Numbered from the stretch's first letter, positions 44,050 through 53,612 are shown. The stretch: 64,000 nt of DNA from Candidatus Kryptoniota bacterium (GCA_036567965.1 DATCTN010000031.1:1-64000); one strand, 5' to 3'. Translations and numbers: made by a program. Notes: a model not told the origin generated them from the sequence alone.

Positions 44050-47000
44050 TCAGACTTCTGCCTGACTTCTCTTGCTCTTCCCAACAAGACCGAACATTCT
44101 TTTGAACGACAGATCGTCGAGTATGGAATAGACCACAGGGACTACGAACAAAGTCAGCAGTGTCGACGTGATCAGTCCGCCGATCACCGCCTGGCCCATA
44201 GGAGCACGGAATTCGCTCCCTTCGCTCACCGCGAATGCTACCGGCACCATACCGAATATCATGGCGAACGTTGTCATGAGTATCGGTCGCAGCCTCGTTG
44301 CGCCGGCATTGATTAGCGCCTCGGTCCTCTCCTGACCCCTGTCGCGGAGAACGTTCGCATAATCGACGAGCAGAATTCCGTTCTTTGTGACAAGCCCCAT
44401 CAGCATTATTACGCCGATGAGTGACATCATCGATACCGAGCTTCCGAACACGATCAACCCGAGAGTTGCCCCGATCAGAGACATCGGCAGCGCCAGCATG
44501 ATCGCGAAAGGATATGTGAAACTTTCGAACTGTGCGGCAAGCACTATATAGACGAACACGATCGCCAGACCGAGGACGAGAAAAATATTTGCGAACGACT
44601 CGGCCTGCATCTGGCCCTGGCCTACGACTCCTACGTTGTACCCGGGAGGCAAATCGAGTCGGTTCGTCTTTTTTTGTATGTCGCCGAGGACTTCTCCAAG
44701 GAGCCGTCCCGACAGGTTCGCATCGACACGGATCTCCCGCTGTCGGTCGAACCTGTTGATCTGCGACGGTCCCGAGCTCTGTTGGATGTCGGCGACGTAA
44801 CTGACCGGAACGAGAAGGTTCTGATTGTTCCCCATACTCTTGTTACTCTTGACCGTGAGATTGTTGACGTTTTCGAATGAGGTGCGGTCTTCCTTCCTCA
44901 GCTGTACGCGCACGTCGAACTGTTCGTCGCCTTCCTGGTATTTTGTCGCCACATAACCGTCGACAAGCGCCCTGGCGGTAGTGGCGATCTGTGCCACGTT
45001 GACTCCGAGATCGGACGCTTTCTCGCGGTCGATTCTGATTCTCACCTCGGGCTTCGTCGTCTCGAGACTATTCTCAATGTCCACTGCGCCGGTAGTATTA
45101 CGAACGATGCTTTCCACGCGGTCTGCCACGAGTTTCAGTGTAGACATGTCGTCGCCTCGCACGCTCATGATTACCGGCTTCTGGTTCCCGCCCGGTCCGC
45201 TTTGTGTCCCGAGTGAAAGGTTAACGCCTGCCACTGCCCGCAGCTCTCTGCGAAGGTCGCTCATTACCTGCGCGATGCCGCGCTTGCGTTGGTTCTTCTT
45301 CACCAGTTTTACAAGTATGTTTCCCGTTGTCACAGGATCGTTTCCGGCTCCAATAGTCGTAAGAACATTGATCACTTCGGGCTGTCTCCTCAGCACGCTT
45401 TCAATCTGTGCCGAGATATCGCTTGTCTGTTGCAGCGAGCTCCCGGGTGCGGCGTGAACAGTGATGTTGAACTCGCTTTCGTCGGTCTCGGGGAAGAAGG
45501 ATGTGCCCAGCATGCCCATTATGAAAACGCTCGCCACGAAGATTGCAACCGATCCGAAGACTACAGTTTTCCGATGACCGAGACACCATCTTATTCCTTT
45601 TCTGTATCGCTCGCTGAGGATCTGGAAAAAGTGGTTGAAATAGAAAAGTATTTTCCTGAGGACAGAGCCTTCGTTGGTGAGTTCCTCATCGGCCTTGCTC
45701 AACCAGCGGGAGGAGAGCATTGGCGTAAGGGTAAACGCTACAAACAGGGATACCAGCACCGCGACAGAAACTGTAATTCCGAACTGGTAGAAGAACCGCC
45801 CGACGAGACCCGGCGTAAATGCTATCGGGATAAACACGGCAACGATCGTAAAAGTAGTGGCCATGACAGCGAGCCCGATTTCGGCGGTGGCAGCCTTTGC
45901 GGCCTCTATCGGTGTCTCGCCCTGCTGCATATGCCTGAATATGTTTTCTATAACCACGATCGCGTCGTCTATCAGAAGTCCGACCGCGAGCGAAAGCGCG
46001 AGAAGCGAGACCATGTTCAATGTAAAACTCAACGCGTACATGATTATGAAGCTCGCGATAATTGAAGTCGGAAGCGCAATTGCGCTGATAAGTGTCGATC
46101 GGAAGTTCGCCAGGAACAAATAGACCACTATGATGGCGAGAAGTCCGCCGTAGAGGATGTCGAAGAGTACGTCATTCACTTCTTCCACGATGAACGTGCT
46201 GTTGTCTCGTGCGATAGTGATCTTCAGGTCGGGCGGGATTTCTTTCTGCAGGCTGACGAGTTGTTTCTGGATCGCCTCCGCTACGCGCACCGTATTGCTT
46301 CCGGATTGCCGGATGATGCTGAGACCAACCGCAATTTTTCCGTTTACCCGTGTCAGACTTGTTTGCTCTTTCACGCCGTCGATAACCTCGGCGACGTCCG
46401 AGAGATGGACGACCTTTCCGCCGGGCGTCGCAACGATCACCTTGTTGAAGTCTGCGACGTTGGTGTATTTGCCCATCGTTCGGAGAAGAAGTTGCCGCGG
46501 TCCCTGAATCAGATTTCCCGCGGGGACTTCCATGTTCGACGCGGCCACACCCTGTATGACATCCTGTATTGAAAGGTTGTACGCCTGAAGCTTTGAGGCG
46601 TCCGTTTCGATTTGAATCTCGCGCTCCGCTCCCCCGACGAGGTCAACGCGTCCGACTCCGGGAACATTTTCGAGGCGCTTCTTGATCACGTTCTTCGTGA
46701 ATGTGGTGATGTCTTTTTGCGATCTCGGACCTGACACGGTAAGTGTGAACATCGGCTGGCTCGCAGGATCGATTCTCTGGATAACAGGATCTTCGAGATC
46801 TGTAGGTAAATCCGCACGTATAGCCGCGATCTTCTCGCGCACGTCCTGGGCGGCCTGTTTACCTTCTACCTCGAGTTTGAACTGGATTATCACGAACGAC
46901 ACACCTTCCCGCGAGATCGAAGTTATATGGTCGATCCCGCCGATGGTGTTGACGGCGTCCTCGATTTCTTTCGTGACATCGGTCTCCATCTGCTCAGGCC

Positions 47001-47163
47001 CCGCGCCGGGGAGGACACTTGTCACGGTGATGTAAGGGAAGTCGATGTCGGGGAACTGGTCGATGTTCAGCTTGACGAAAGAGAACAATCCGAGCACTAT
47101 AAGTGCAAGGATCATCATCGTGGCAAACACGGGTCGTTCTATCGATGTATCAGCAAGTTTCAT
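44050..47163 (-). CDS. RND efflux pump, inner-membrane transporter (HAE1/AcrB type)
   Basis: The 1037-residue protein begins MKLADTSIERPVFATMMILA and has twelve membrane helices in two halves, each with a large periplasmic loop. Helix 4 has the proton-relay residues in AVGLLIDDAIVVIEN, and IALPTSIIASFI and GATLGLIVFGSS are other transmembrane landmarks. The HAE1 type exports drugs or amphiphiles; nothing suggests the heavy-metal HME type, which would have a Met-rich signature. The adaptor and TolC genes lie upstream in the same operon at 111- and 104-base gaps. Confidence 0.93.
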   Translation of the reverse strand: MKLADTSIERPVFATMMILALIVLGLFSFVKLNIDQFPDIDFPYITVTSVLPGAGPEQMETDVTKEIEDAVNTIGGIDHITSISREGVSFVIIQFKLEVEGKQAAQDVREKIAAIRADLPTDLEDPVIQRIDPASQPMFTLTVSGPRSQKDITTFTKNVIKKRLENVPGVGRVDLVGGAEREIQIETDASKLQAYNLSIQDVIQGVAASNMEVPAGNLIQGPRQLLLRTMGKYTNVADFNKVIVATPGGKVVHLSDVAEVIDGVKEQTSLTRVNGKIAVGLSIIRQSGSNTVRVAEAIQKQLVSLQKEIPPDLKITIARDNSTFIVEEVNDVLFDILYGGLLAIIVVYLFLANFRSTLISAIALPTSIIASFIIMYALSFTLNMVSLLALSLAVGLLIDDAIVVIENIFRHMQQGETPIEAAKAATAEIGLAVMATTFTIVAVFIPIAFTPGLVGRFFYQFGITVSVAVLVSLFVAFTLTPMLSSRWLSKADEELTNEGSVLRKILFYFNHFFQILSERYRKGIRWCLGHRKTVVFGSVAIFVASVFIMGMLGTSFFPETDESEFNITVHAAPGSSLQQTSDISAQIESVLRRQPEVINVLTTIGAGNDPVTTGNILVKLVKKNQRKRGIAQVMSDLRRELRAVAGVNLSLGTQSGPGGNQKPVIMSVRGDDMSTLKLVADRVESIVRNTTGAVDIENSLETTKPEVRIRIDREKASDLGVNVAQIATTARALVDGYVATKYQEGDEQFDVRVQLRKEDRTSFENVNNLTVKSNKSMGNNQNLLVPVSYVADIQQSSGPSQINRFDRQREIRVDANLSGRLLGEVLGDIQKKTNRLDLPPGYNVGVVGQGQMQAESFANIFLVLGLAIVFVYIVLAAQFESFTYPFAIMLALPMSLIGATLGLIVFGSSVSMMSLIGVIMLMGLVTKNGILLVDYANVLRDRGQERTEALINAGATRLRPILMTTFAMIFGMVPVAFAVSEGSEFRAPMGQAVIGGLITSTLLTLFVVPVVYSILDDLSFKRMFGLVGKSKRSQAEV

Positions 47164-47274
47164 GAAGTTAATCCCTTATGGATAAGAATCGCTCCTCTGG
47201 ATCATTCTCATAATACCGGTCGGTCGGATTCACGGTATTGATACATATGAAATTGTTTCATCCGTGTCGTATTT

Positions 47275-48336
47275 CTATTTGTTCGATATGTTCACATAGC
47301 CGCTGTCGCGAGCGTTTGTCGCGCCGGTAGTGATTACCGTGTCGTGATCCGAAAGTCCCTCGAGGATCTCGAAATACTTTCCGTCGGTTATCCCGGGATT
47401 GACGACCTGCTGGAAGGATCTTCCTCCTCGCACGACAAACACACGCGTGGTTATTCCGTCGCTCTGGACAGCTGCTGCAGGAACAACGAGCGTTCTTGCC
47501 CGGGATGAAAGCGACACATTCACCCGGCAGAACATCCCCGGCCTGAACCAGTTGTCCTTCGTATTGTCGAATTCCGCTTTCAGCTGGAACGTGCGCGACC
47601 TTACATCCGCCGATTTGGAAACCTGGACCACTTGTCCTGTAACGTTCACATCCGGTCTGGCTTCGGAATAGACCTGTATTGAATATCCGACCGACAGACT
47701 CGACACGTCGACCTCGTTGACGTCAAAATCGACTTTCATCTTGCCGATCTTTGCGACTGTGATCAGGACTCCCCCCGGAGTCGAGAGGTCGCCGACACTC
47801 ACGTTAACAGCGGTGACAACTCCCGGTATCGGAGTCGTGAGTTCGACAGCGCTCTTTGCCGCCTCGAAGTTTGCTTTCGAAACCTCATACGCTGTCTGTG
47901 CGCCATCGAGCGACTGCAGCGAAATTGCTCCCTCGTTATACAGGGCTTTCATTCGATCGTATGTTTTCTGCGCGTTGTTGAATCCTGCCTGCGCCTGATA
48001 GAACTGGGAAGATGCGCCGCTCTTATCAAGCTCGATCAACACCCGGCCCGCCTTCACTGCGTCTCCTACATGCACGCCTATCGAAGTTATTCTCTCAGAA
48101 ATCTTCGCGACTATATTTGCCTGTTCCTCGCCCTCGAGCGTTCCGGAGAATTGCTTGACGACGGATATTGTCTGACGCTGAACCTCGGCAACGTCCACAG
48201 GAATTGCCGAGGCGGAACCTGCATTCAGCGACTGGTCGTCTTTTTGAGACTTCCTGCACCCGGAAGCCATCATGGCTGTGAGAAGGAGTATTATCGAAAT
48301 GCTTTTTGAGTAGTCTGTTCTTCTCGTCAAGTTCAA
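47275..48336 (-). CDS. RND periplasmic adaptor (membrane fusion protein), lipoprotein
   Basis: The 353-residue protein has a lipoprotein signal with the lipidated Cys at C27 (AMMASGCRKS). It shows the adaptor order: barrel-sandwich half (VKQFSGTLEGEEQANIVAKI), a helical hairpin (FNNAQKTYDRMKALYNEGAI), the second lipoyl half (TTPIPGVVTAVNVSVGDLST) and a beta-barrel/membrane-proximal part (FRPGMFCRVNVSLSSR). It bridges the RND transporter at 44050 and the TolC protein at 48441. Order TolC, adaptor, pump in transcription direction is common in Bacteroidota. Confidence 0.92.
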   Translation of the reverse strand: MNLTRRTDYSKSISIILLLTAMMASGCRKSQKDDQSLNAGSASAIPVDVAEVQRQTISVVKQFSGTLEGEEQANIVAKISERITSIGVHVGDAVKAGRVLIELDKSGASSQFYQAQAGFNNAQKTYDRMKALYNEGAISLQSLDGAQTAYEVSKANFEAAKSAVELTTPIPGVVTAVNVSVGDLSTPGGVLITVAKIGKMKVDFDVNEVDVSSLSVGYSIQVYSEARPDVNVTGQVVQVSKSADVRSRTFQLKAEFDNTKDNWFRPGMFCRVNVSLSSRARTLVVPAAAVQSDGITTRVFVVRGGRSFQQVVNPGITDGKYFEILEGLSDHDTVITTGATNARDSGYVNISNK

Positions 48337-48440
48337 CCTCCTGTATCTCGGTTCGAATAGTTGTAGCTCGATGATCTATTCATGGTTCGACTTAAACTAA
48401 TTGCACTCACGCTCATCTGACCTGTCTTCTTGTGGAAGGT

Positions 48441-49790
48441 TCATTTGCTCTTACCGATTGCGAAATCCCAATCAGCCTTCGCGACCAGGTAATCGTAAAT
48501 CGCCTGCGCGTAATTCGTTTCTGCGAGCGTCATGGCGACCTGCGTGTCTAGGAGTTCCAATTGTGTCCCGACTCCGCTCTTGAATCTCGTCTGCGCGATG
48601 CTCACAGCTTTTTTCGCCTGCTCGATGTTCTTCTCCTGCCCTTCGATTCGTCTCTTCGATTCATCCATCTTCAACCGGGCCGATTGGATCTGAATTGCAA
48701 GCCCTTCCTGCGCTTTCAGTTTGGTGTACCGGATCTTCTTCAACTCAACTCGTGCCTGCTCAACACGAGCGGGCGTAGCGAGCCCGTCGAATATCGACCA
48801 CGATACAGTGACGCCGACGTTAAAAATCTTTGCCCAGAGGTAATTACTGAATTGAAAAGTATTATCCTGGGACTGGAACTGGTAGGAGCCGAAGGCAAAT
48901 ACGGAAGGGAAGTAAGCCGCCTGCTCGACGCTAACGTTCTCATCCAGCATCGCCTCCTGGAAAGAAAGCTCCTGCAGCATGGGATTTGTCGTCACCGCCT
49001 CGCGTTCGCCCTCGTCGAGAACCTGTTGCGGCACTTCCGCGAATGTAAAGTCGCCTTCTATCACGACGTTGCTGTCGAGGGGCAGCGAGAGGAGGCTCTT
49101 GAGTCCGTTGACCGAAAGGAGGAGGTTGTTTTCGGCGGAGATCACGGCCGGCTCCGTGTTTGCCACTTGTACTTCCGCGCGAAGCAAATCGAACTCCGCT
49201 GCGTTGCCGTGATTGTACAGCGCCTGGACATTCTGGTAGTTCGCCTTGACCACATCGAGTCCCTGCTTGTTTGCTTCGACCAGCTTCTGCATCAGGAGGA
49301 CGCCGTAAAAAGCTTTCTTCACCTGGAGAACTACCGATTGTTTCGCCTCGTCGAAAGATGCCTCTGAGAAATCCTTGTAATTGCTTGCGATGTCGAGGGC
49401 GACTCCGATCTGCCGGCTGAAAAGCGCCTGAGTCAAGGTGGCACCGGTTTGGTAGGAATTGTTTGATCCAATCGCAAATGAAATGGTGGAACTTGTCGGA
49501 TTGAACGGCGGCGAGTTTGCCGGAAGAAATATGACCGGGAGATTGATGTTCCGCATGTACTGCGCGGAGACCGAAAGGTGAGGGAATGCACCCGATCTTG
49601 CCTCTGCAACCTGCGCGTCCGCTTTGTACCGCTCCTGGTCGGCAATCAAAACATCCCTGTTCTTCTCGAGCGCAATCGCGACAGCTTTATCGAGAGTCAG
49701 GACGAATTTTTCCTGAGCGCTCACTGTACTTGTCGCCCAAATCAGGAGCGCAATCTGGATCACAATACGACTTGAGCTCGAGGTTCTCAT
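48441..49790 (-). CDS. TolC-family outer-membrane channel
   Basis: The 449-residue protein has an export signal (IVIQIALLIWATSTVSAQ) and two internally similar halves with long helices rich in Ala, Glu and Leu, such as TLDKAVAIALEKNRDVLIAD, KKAFYGVLLMQKLVEANKQG and VSIAQTRFKSGVGTQLELLD. Those are TolC/OEP signatures; trimers form the exit duct. It is the first gene of the efflux operon, reading away from the sce7726 cassette. No regulator (TetR or MarR) is adjacent. Confidence 0.92.
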   Translation of the reverse strand: MRTSSSSRIVIQIALLIWATSTVSAQEKFVLTLDKAVAIALEKNRDVLIADQERYKADAQVAEARSGAFPHLSVSAQYMRNINLPVIFLPANSPPFNPTSSTISFAIGSNNSYQTGATLTQALFSRQIGVALDIASNYKDFSEASFDEAKQSVVLQVKKAFYGVLLMQKLVEANKQGLDVVKANYQNVQALYNHGNAAEFDLLRAEVQVANTEPAVISAENNLLLSVNGLKSLLSLPLDSNVVIEGDFTFAEVPQQVLDEGEREAVTTNPMLQELSFQEAMLDENVSVEQAAYFPSVFAFGSYQFQSQDNTFQFSNYLWAKIFNVGVTVSWSIFDGLATPARVEQARVELKKIRYTKLKAQEGLAIQIQSARLKMDESKRRIEGQEKNIEQAKKAVSIAQTRFKSGVGTQLELLDTQVAMTLAETNYAQAIYDYLVAKADWDFAIGKSK

Positions 49791-50098
49791 CGCTGATAGG
49801 TCCCTATATAATGATTTACAGATGAGGGCGCAACTTTATTGAAAAGAAAGAGGGCGAATCAATTTTGACTGATTTCCGCCACCTGACCGGCCGCCCTGAG
49901 TTCTTGAACGGTCGCACGGAGACCGTCTGCGTGACAAGTTACCGGGCTCAGGATTTAGTTGCAAGGATACGGAGAAGAGGGGACGATCAGTGAGAAAACA
50001 CTCTAAGTTTGCAAGTGAAATTTGCTCAGCCTAAATTGTGGCAGCAATCGGAGTAAAGGCATGCTAACTGTCCATACCAAAAGACTTCTGTTGGTTTC
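49791..50098. promoter_or_regulatory. Divergent intergenic region between efflux operon and sce7726 cassette
   Basis: The 308 bases hold the promoters of the efflux operon (minus) and the three-gene cassette (plus). I see no classical -35/-10 pair or operator repeat. The base composition turns AT-rich near 50000, about where the cassette begins. This is a plausible left boundary of an inserted island. Confidence 0.35.
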
Positions 50099-51022
50099 AT
50101 GCCCATAAGAGTTTTGAAAATCAAAAGTGGCAAAGGGCGCTTGAGACAGATTAAGCGAGACGCCGACCGGCTTAGGAGTTACGCGATCATCTTATCTAAT
50201 TCCACGTTCGATAAACTTGTCAGAGCCGGGGACAAGAACTACGTTGTTTCAAAGTGGAAAAAGTACGATTCAACGCTTGACAACCATGGGAACAGCCCTA
50301 CTTTTAGACAATACTTTGCTCATGTTTACAATACCTTGAAGAGCGCATATAGGAGCGAGTACGTTTACAAGAACATTATTGCGAATGAGATTCTCTTGGG
50401 GAAATATAGCGTGAATTCAACTACGCTTTTGAATGAATTCCGAGTAGGCAGATCGATAGCTGACATTGTGTTGCTTAACGGCACGAGCAGAGTTTTCGAG
50501 ATCAAAACGGAATTGGATAGTCCGACCAAGATTTCACACCAGCTAGCCGACTATAGAAAGGTGTTCAAGGAAACTTATCTAGTAACGCACTATAGCCTGA
50601 AAGATAGATACCTTAGAATAATTGGTGAGGACGTGGGCTTAATCGTGTTGACGAAGGACTTCAAGTTGGTTACCATTCGTAAGGCAAAAGAGAGTTGCCA
50701 TTTAGACCAGCATACCATGATGAAGTGTCTTCGAAAAGATGAATTCACGAACATTGTGAAAAAATACTACCATTTTGTCCCGGCTACTTCAGCTATACGT
50801 TATTATAGGACGTGTCAGGATCTTATACTCAAAATTCCAATTGATAAGCTGCATGACTTGGTTATCGGTGAGCTCAAGAAGCGAACGATAAAACAAAAGT
50901 CTTATTTCATCTCGCGAAGTCTGCCTCCACAACTCAAGTACATCGGGTGGTGTCTGGATTTTGATGAGGAAGAGTACTTGAGATTGCACGACGTTCTTCG
51001 GGAGAAAATCAACCTTAACTGA
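50099..51022 (+). CDS. sce7726-family protein, PD-(D/E)XK nuclease-like
   Basis: The 307-residue protein matches the sce7726 family in its central block: NEFRVGRSIADIVLLNGTSR, then VFEIKTELDSPTKISHQLAD and YLVTHYS. E113, D122 and the E134-x-K136 pair have the spacing of a PD-(D/E)XK nuclease core. There is no signal or membrane segment, so it is cytoplasmic. The sce7725-like gene follows after 6 bases and an RES gene after it. The gene is AT-richer than its neighbours, suggesting acquisition. Activity is inferred from the motif; no biochemical function of the family is known to me. Confidence 0.75.
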   Translation: MPIRVLKIKSGKGRLRQIKRDADRLRSYAIILSNSTFDKLVRAGDKNYVVSKWKKYDSTLDNHGNSPTFRQYFAHVYNTLKSAYRSEYVYKNIIANEILLGKYSVNSTTLLNEFRVGRSIADIVLLNGTSRVFEIKTELDSPTKISHQLADYRKVFKETYLVTHYSLKDRYLRIIGEDVGLIVLTKDFKLVTIRKAKESCHLDQHTMMKCLRKDEFTNIVKKYYHFVPATSAIRYYRTCQDLILKIPIDKLHDLVIGELKKRTIKQKSYFISRSLPPQLKYIGWCLDFDEEEYLRLHDVLREKINLN

Positions 51023-51028
51023 AGATTA

Positions 51029-51970
51029 ATGTACTTTCCGTACCTACGGGGTAAACAATATGAACTAATAGCTTTGAGAGATCTCGGGGGTCCCCTCAAA
51101 TCTGAGGGTTTTATATCGCCGATAATTGAGCCGGTTAAGAACTCGTTCACCCTAATCAAAACGATAGAATCATTGCGGGATTGTGGGCACAATTTCAACC
51201 TTATACTGAATCCTCAAGTTGGTGAGTTTAACGGCATAAAGGAAGTGATTGCAGCAGTCGTTAGTCCTTGTCTGAGCTCATATCGGAATTACCAACCGGC
51301 CCTCGTAATAAATGGGAAGACTCGGTTTAATGAGGCGCTTTCTATGATTGGGCAAATGAAGACCGATGGCTTCACTATTATCTGTGACGGACTTCCTCAG
51401 CGAGAAGAGGACTTTTTCACTCTTATAGGTAAGATAGAAGTTAAGTATGTGGTTCTTAGCGACTCCATAACTAGTAAGAGATTCATTCGGGAAATAAAGA
51501 AAGCAAAGCTTCCCATAGCGACCCTCTCTGACCCATTCAGGGTTCAGAGAACCAACGCTGATTACTTGGCTGAGCCAGACGAATTTTTTAGTGATGAGCA
51601 TCTCTTCTACGTTGAGGAAGGATATGCGGGATTTTCAGACTTTGTCACGATCGGAAGAGAATTCAGTGAATCTGGATTTTTGCCGTATGCTGTAGCAATA
51701 CATCTGACGTATAAGAACAAGGAAGATGAGTTTCGGATTCGTCATTTTGTCTCAGACAGTAACGAGGACACAACTGATGTGCCCGGAAAATTCGGAGAAG
51801 CTTTGGAGAAACTAGTGACTTTCATAGACCGCGTTCAACTTAGGACAGCAGCTTGTCAGGAGTTCCGGAGGCTGCGCAGAAATGAGGATTACCCCGGATT
51901 AGGAAGTGTCAAGAAGTTGTCAATCCAAAATCATTTTGAACTCGTGTACGACTATCTAAGTACTACCTAG
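51029..51970 (+). CDS. sce7725-family protein (partner of sce7726)
   Basis: The 313-residue protein starts MYFPYLRGKQYELIALR, the opening phrase of sce7725-family proteins, which usually sit next to sce7726. It continues with GFISPIIEPVKNS and a beta-alpha pattern that might be a barrel; relation to the phage T4 beta-protein family is possible but unverified. No catalytic motif is visible. Spacing of 6 bases from the upstream gene and 2 bases to the downstream one shows a tight operon. Function is unknown; the constant pairing suggests a complex with the nuclease-like partner. Confidence 0.75.
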   Translation: MYFPYLRGKQYELIALRDLGGPLKSEGFISPIIEPVKNSFTLIKTIESLRDCGHNFNLILNPQVGEFNGIKEVIAAVVSPCLSSYRNYQPALVINGKTRFNEALSMIGQMKTDGFTIICDGLPQREEDFFTLIGKIEVKYVVLSDSITSKRFIREIKKAKLPIATLSDPFRVQRTNADYLAEPDEFFSDEHLFYVEEGYAGFSDFVTIGREFSESGFLPYAVAIHLTYKNKEDEFRIRHFVSDSNEDTTDVPGKFGEALEKLVTFIDRVQLRTAACQEFRRLRRNEDYPGLGSVKKLSIQNHFELVYDYLSTT

Positions 51971-51972
51971 GG

Positions 51973-52986
51973 ATGCACTGCTGCCCCAATTGCTTTCAGG
52001 ATATCCTGCTTCGTTCTCACGTTGAGTACAACTCAACCGAAAGCGGCGACTGCGACTATTGTAACTCAAAAAGCGTGAAACTCATCGATGTGAGAGAGCT
52101 TGCCGAGAAATTTCAGCCATTGGTTAACCTCTATCAACCCGACTCAGGAGGGAGCGCACTTCTAGGCAAGTCCATTCAGGCTGATTGGAATACGTTTAGT
52201 TTGCCCGGCGATGGGGCTCAAGAACTGCTAAGAGGTATCTTCTCTGGAGAGGCGGTAACCGCGGGAATTTTTGATGGTGCGGTAATAAATAAGGCGAGGA
52301 TTGGTGACGGTTCCCGCACTTTGCTGGATACGTGGAAGAATTTTAAGAGTGAAATAGTAAACCAAAACAGATTTTTTATTCGCAGCAACATTGATGTTGA
52401 CCTCTTAAATGAAATTCTACAAAACAAATCCCATACCTACTCCACGGGAAAAATATTCTACAGGGCGCGGATTTCTACTAACAAGGGTTTTTCGGCATCA
52501 GATATGGGCAAACCGCCGAGTGAACAGTCCAAAGCAGGGCGTGCTAATCCGAAAGGAATTCCGTATCTGTATCTAGCGACCGACGAAAAGACAACCGTCT
52601 ACGAAGTAAGAGCCTCTTACCTCGACTTTGTCACCTTGGCAGAATTCAAGTTGAAGGAAGACATCAAGGTGATTAGACTCAGACAAACCAAGGGTGTCAG
52701 CCCATTCGAGATACCCGATCCTATGAAGTATGTGCTATACGAGAAATTTCTTCAGGAGCTAGAAAAGGAGTTGTCAAAGCCAATTAGAAGATACGATTCA
52801 GAACTTGACTATCTCCCATCACAGTATATTTGCGAATTCATAAAGTCAAAGGGCTACAATGGAGTGGAGTATGCGAGCTCACTCAACGTGGGCGGAATAA
52901 ACTTAGCGATATTTGATGAGACTAAACTGCAGTGCACCGATGTGAGGGTAGCGGAAATAAAAGAAGTTGGAATCACCTATTCATAG
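51973..52986 (+). CDS. RES-domain protein with N-terminal zinc ribbon
   Basis: The 337-residue protein opens with a likely zinc ribbon: CPNC (C4, C7) and CDYC (C27, C30). The RES domain follows from about residue 160: FYRARIS with R164, then MGKPPSEQSKAGRANPKGIP and TTVYEVRAS with E211, and later YICEFIKSKGYNGVEYASS. RES proteins of toxin-antitoxin pairs degrade NAD+ by phosphorolysis or hydrolysis using conserved Arg and Glu residues. No Xre-type antitoxin is adjacent; instead it is the third gene of the sce7726-sce7725 operon, 2 bases after the previous stop. It may be an effector controlled by those partners, which is inference. Confidence 0.8.
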   Translation: MHCCPNCFQDILLRSHVEYNSTESGDCDYCNSKSVKLIDVRELAEKFQPLVNLYQPDSGGSALLGKSIQADWNTFSLPGDGAQELLRGIFSGEAVTAGIFDGAVINKARIGDGSRTLLDTWKNFKSEIVNQNRFFIRSNIDVDLLNEILQNKSHTYSTGKIFYRARISTNKGFSASDMGKPPSEQSKAGRANPKGIPYLYLATDEKTTVYEVRASYLDFVTLAEFKLKEDIKVIRLRQTKGVSPFEIPDPMKYVLYEKFLQELEKELSKPIRRYDSELDYLPSQYICEFIKSKGYNGVEYASSLNVGGINLAIFDETKLQCTDVRVAEIKEVGITYS

Positions 52987-53356
52987 GGCCATCACTCTTA
53001 GCTTCACGGCGGAATTGGGGGAACGCTACCGAATTGGTAGTGAATTAAGTTGAAAGCGGCCGCAATACCAAATGTATCCCATTATCGTCCATGAGTGCGC
53101 GCAAGAGGGTTAGGAGACGAGCCCCGCCTTCCGACTTCTTGGTTTGCCGTGGAAGCGGCTGAAAATGCTGAAACCGTACAACTAGGGTGGGCGGAGCTTC
53201 TAACCCCAATTATTTTCTATGCCCAGAACAATAGTCAGGTAGCAGTCGAGCTCACTTCCTTCAGCTTGAAGAGCCCGCGTGCCTTTTAGTGTACTCGAAT
53301 CTTCCAGTCCGAGCTGTTACCCGCAAAATACCGGTCCTTCACCTTTGTACCTGATG
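52987..53356. other. Non-coding stretch after the cassette
   Basis: No convincing gene is visible in these 370 bases. Near 53022 the sequence CTACC...GGTAG can make a small 5-bp hairpin, without a T run. The cassette on the plus strand and the HTH gene on the minus strand converge here. No tRNA or obvious direct repeat marks an island boundary. Confidence 0.35.
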
Positions 53357-53611
53357 TTATCGATTTTCAGCCTTGTCTTTTCTCTCGAGGACGGCTTTGG
53401 ATACTATCTGCCCAAACTTCTCATCTATATGCTGGTTGAACCATTCGTCGATGACAGACTTTTTGAATCGCCACTCTTTCCCGAGTTTCGCAGCCGGAAT
53501 TTTCTTCTCCTGTGCCCACGTATAGATAGTTTGAGGCGTCAGCTTCAAATACCGCGCGACGTCTTCCAATGTCATTATTTCCTCGTCAGGCACGGTCAAC
53601 CCTTTCGACAT
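53357..53611 (-). CDS. Excisionase-type helix-turn-helix protein
   Basis: The 84-residue protein carries one HTH of the MerR/excisionase type: MTLEDVARYLKLTPQTIYTW followed by AQEKKIPAAKLGKEWRFKK and VIDEWFNQH. It probably binds DNA as a small regulator; despite the family name, no integrase gene is near. It starts one base after the stop of the membrane protein at 53613, so both are made from one transcript. A role in controlling that membrane protein is possible. Confidence 0.85.
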   Translation of the reverse strand: MSKGLTVPDEEIMTLEDVARYLKLTPQTIYTWAQEKKIPAAKLGKEWRFKKSVIDEWFNQHIDEKFGQIVSKAVLERKDKAENR

Positions 53612-53612
53612 T

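Noticed and set aside
45289-46065. 258-codon open frame on the plus strand
   Set aside because: It lies wholly inside the RND transporter gene on the opposite strand and has highly charged, non-protein-like sequence.
48561-49367. 268-codon open frame on the plus strand
   Set aside because: It is the antisense of the TolC gene, whose family match is strong; the translation is rich in Arg, Leu and Cys with no domain.
53095-53289. 64-codon open frame on the plus strand
   Set aside because: No ribosome binding site, no recognised motif, and it lies in a gap with no conserved-looking sequence.
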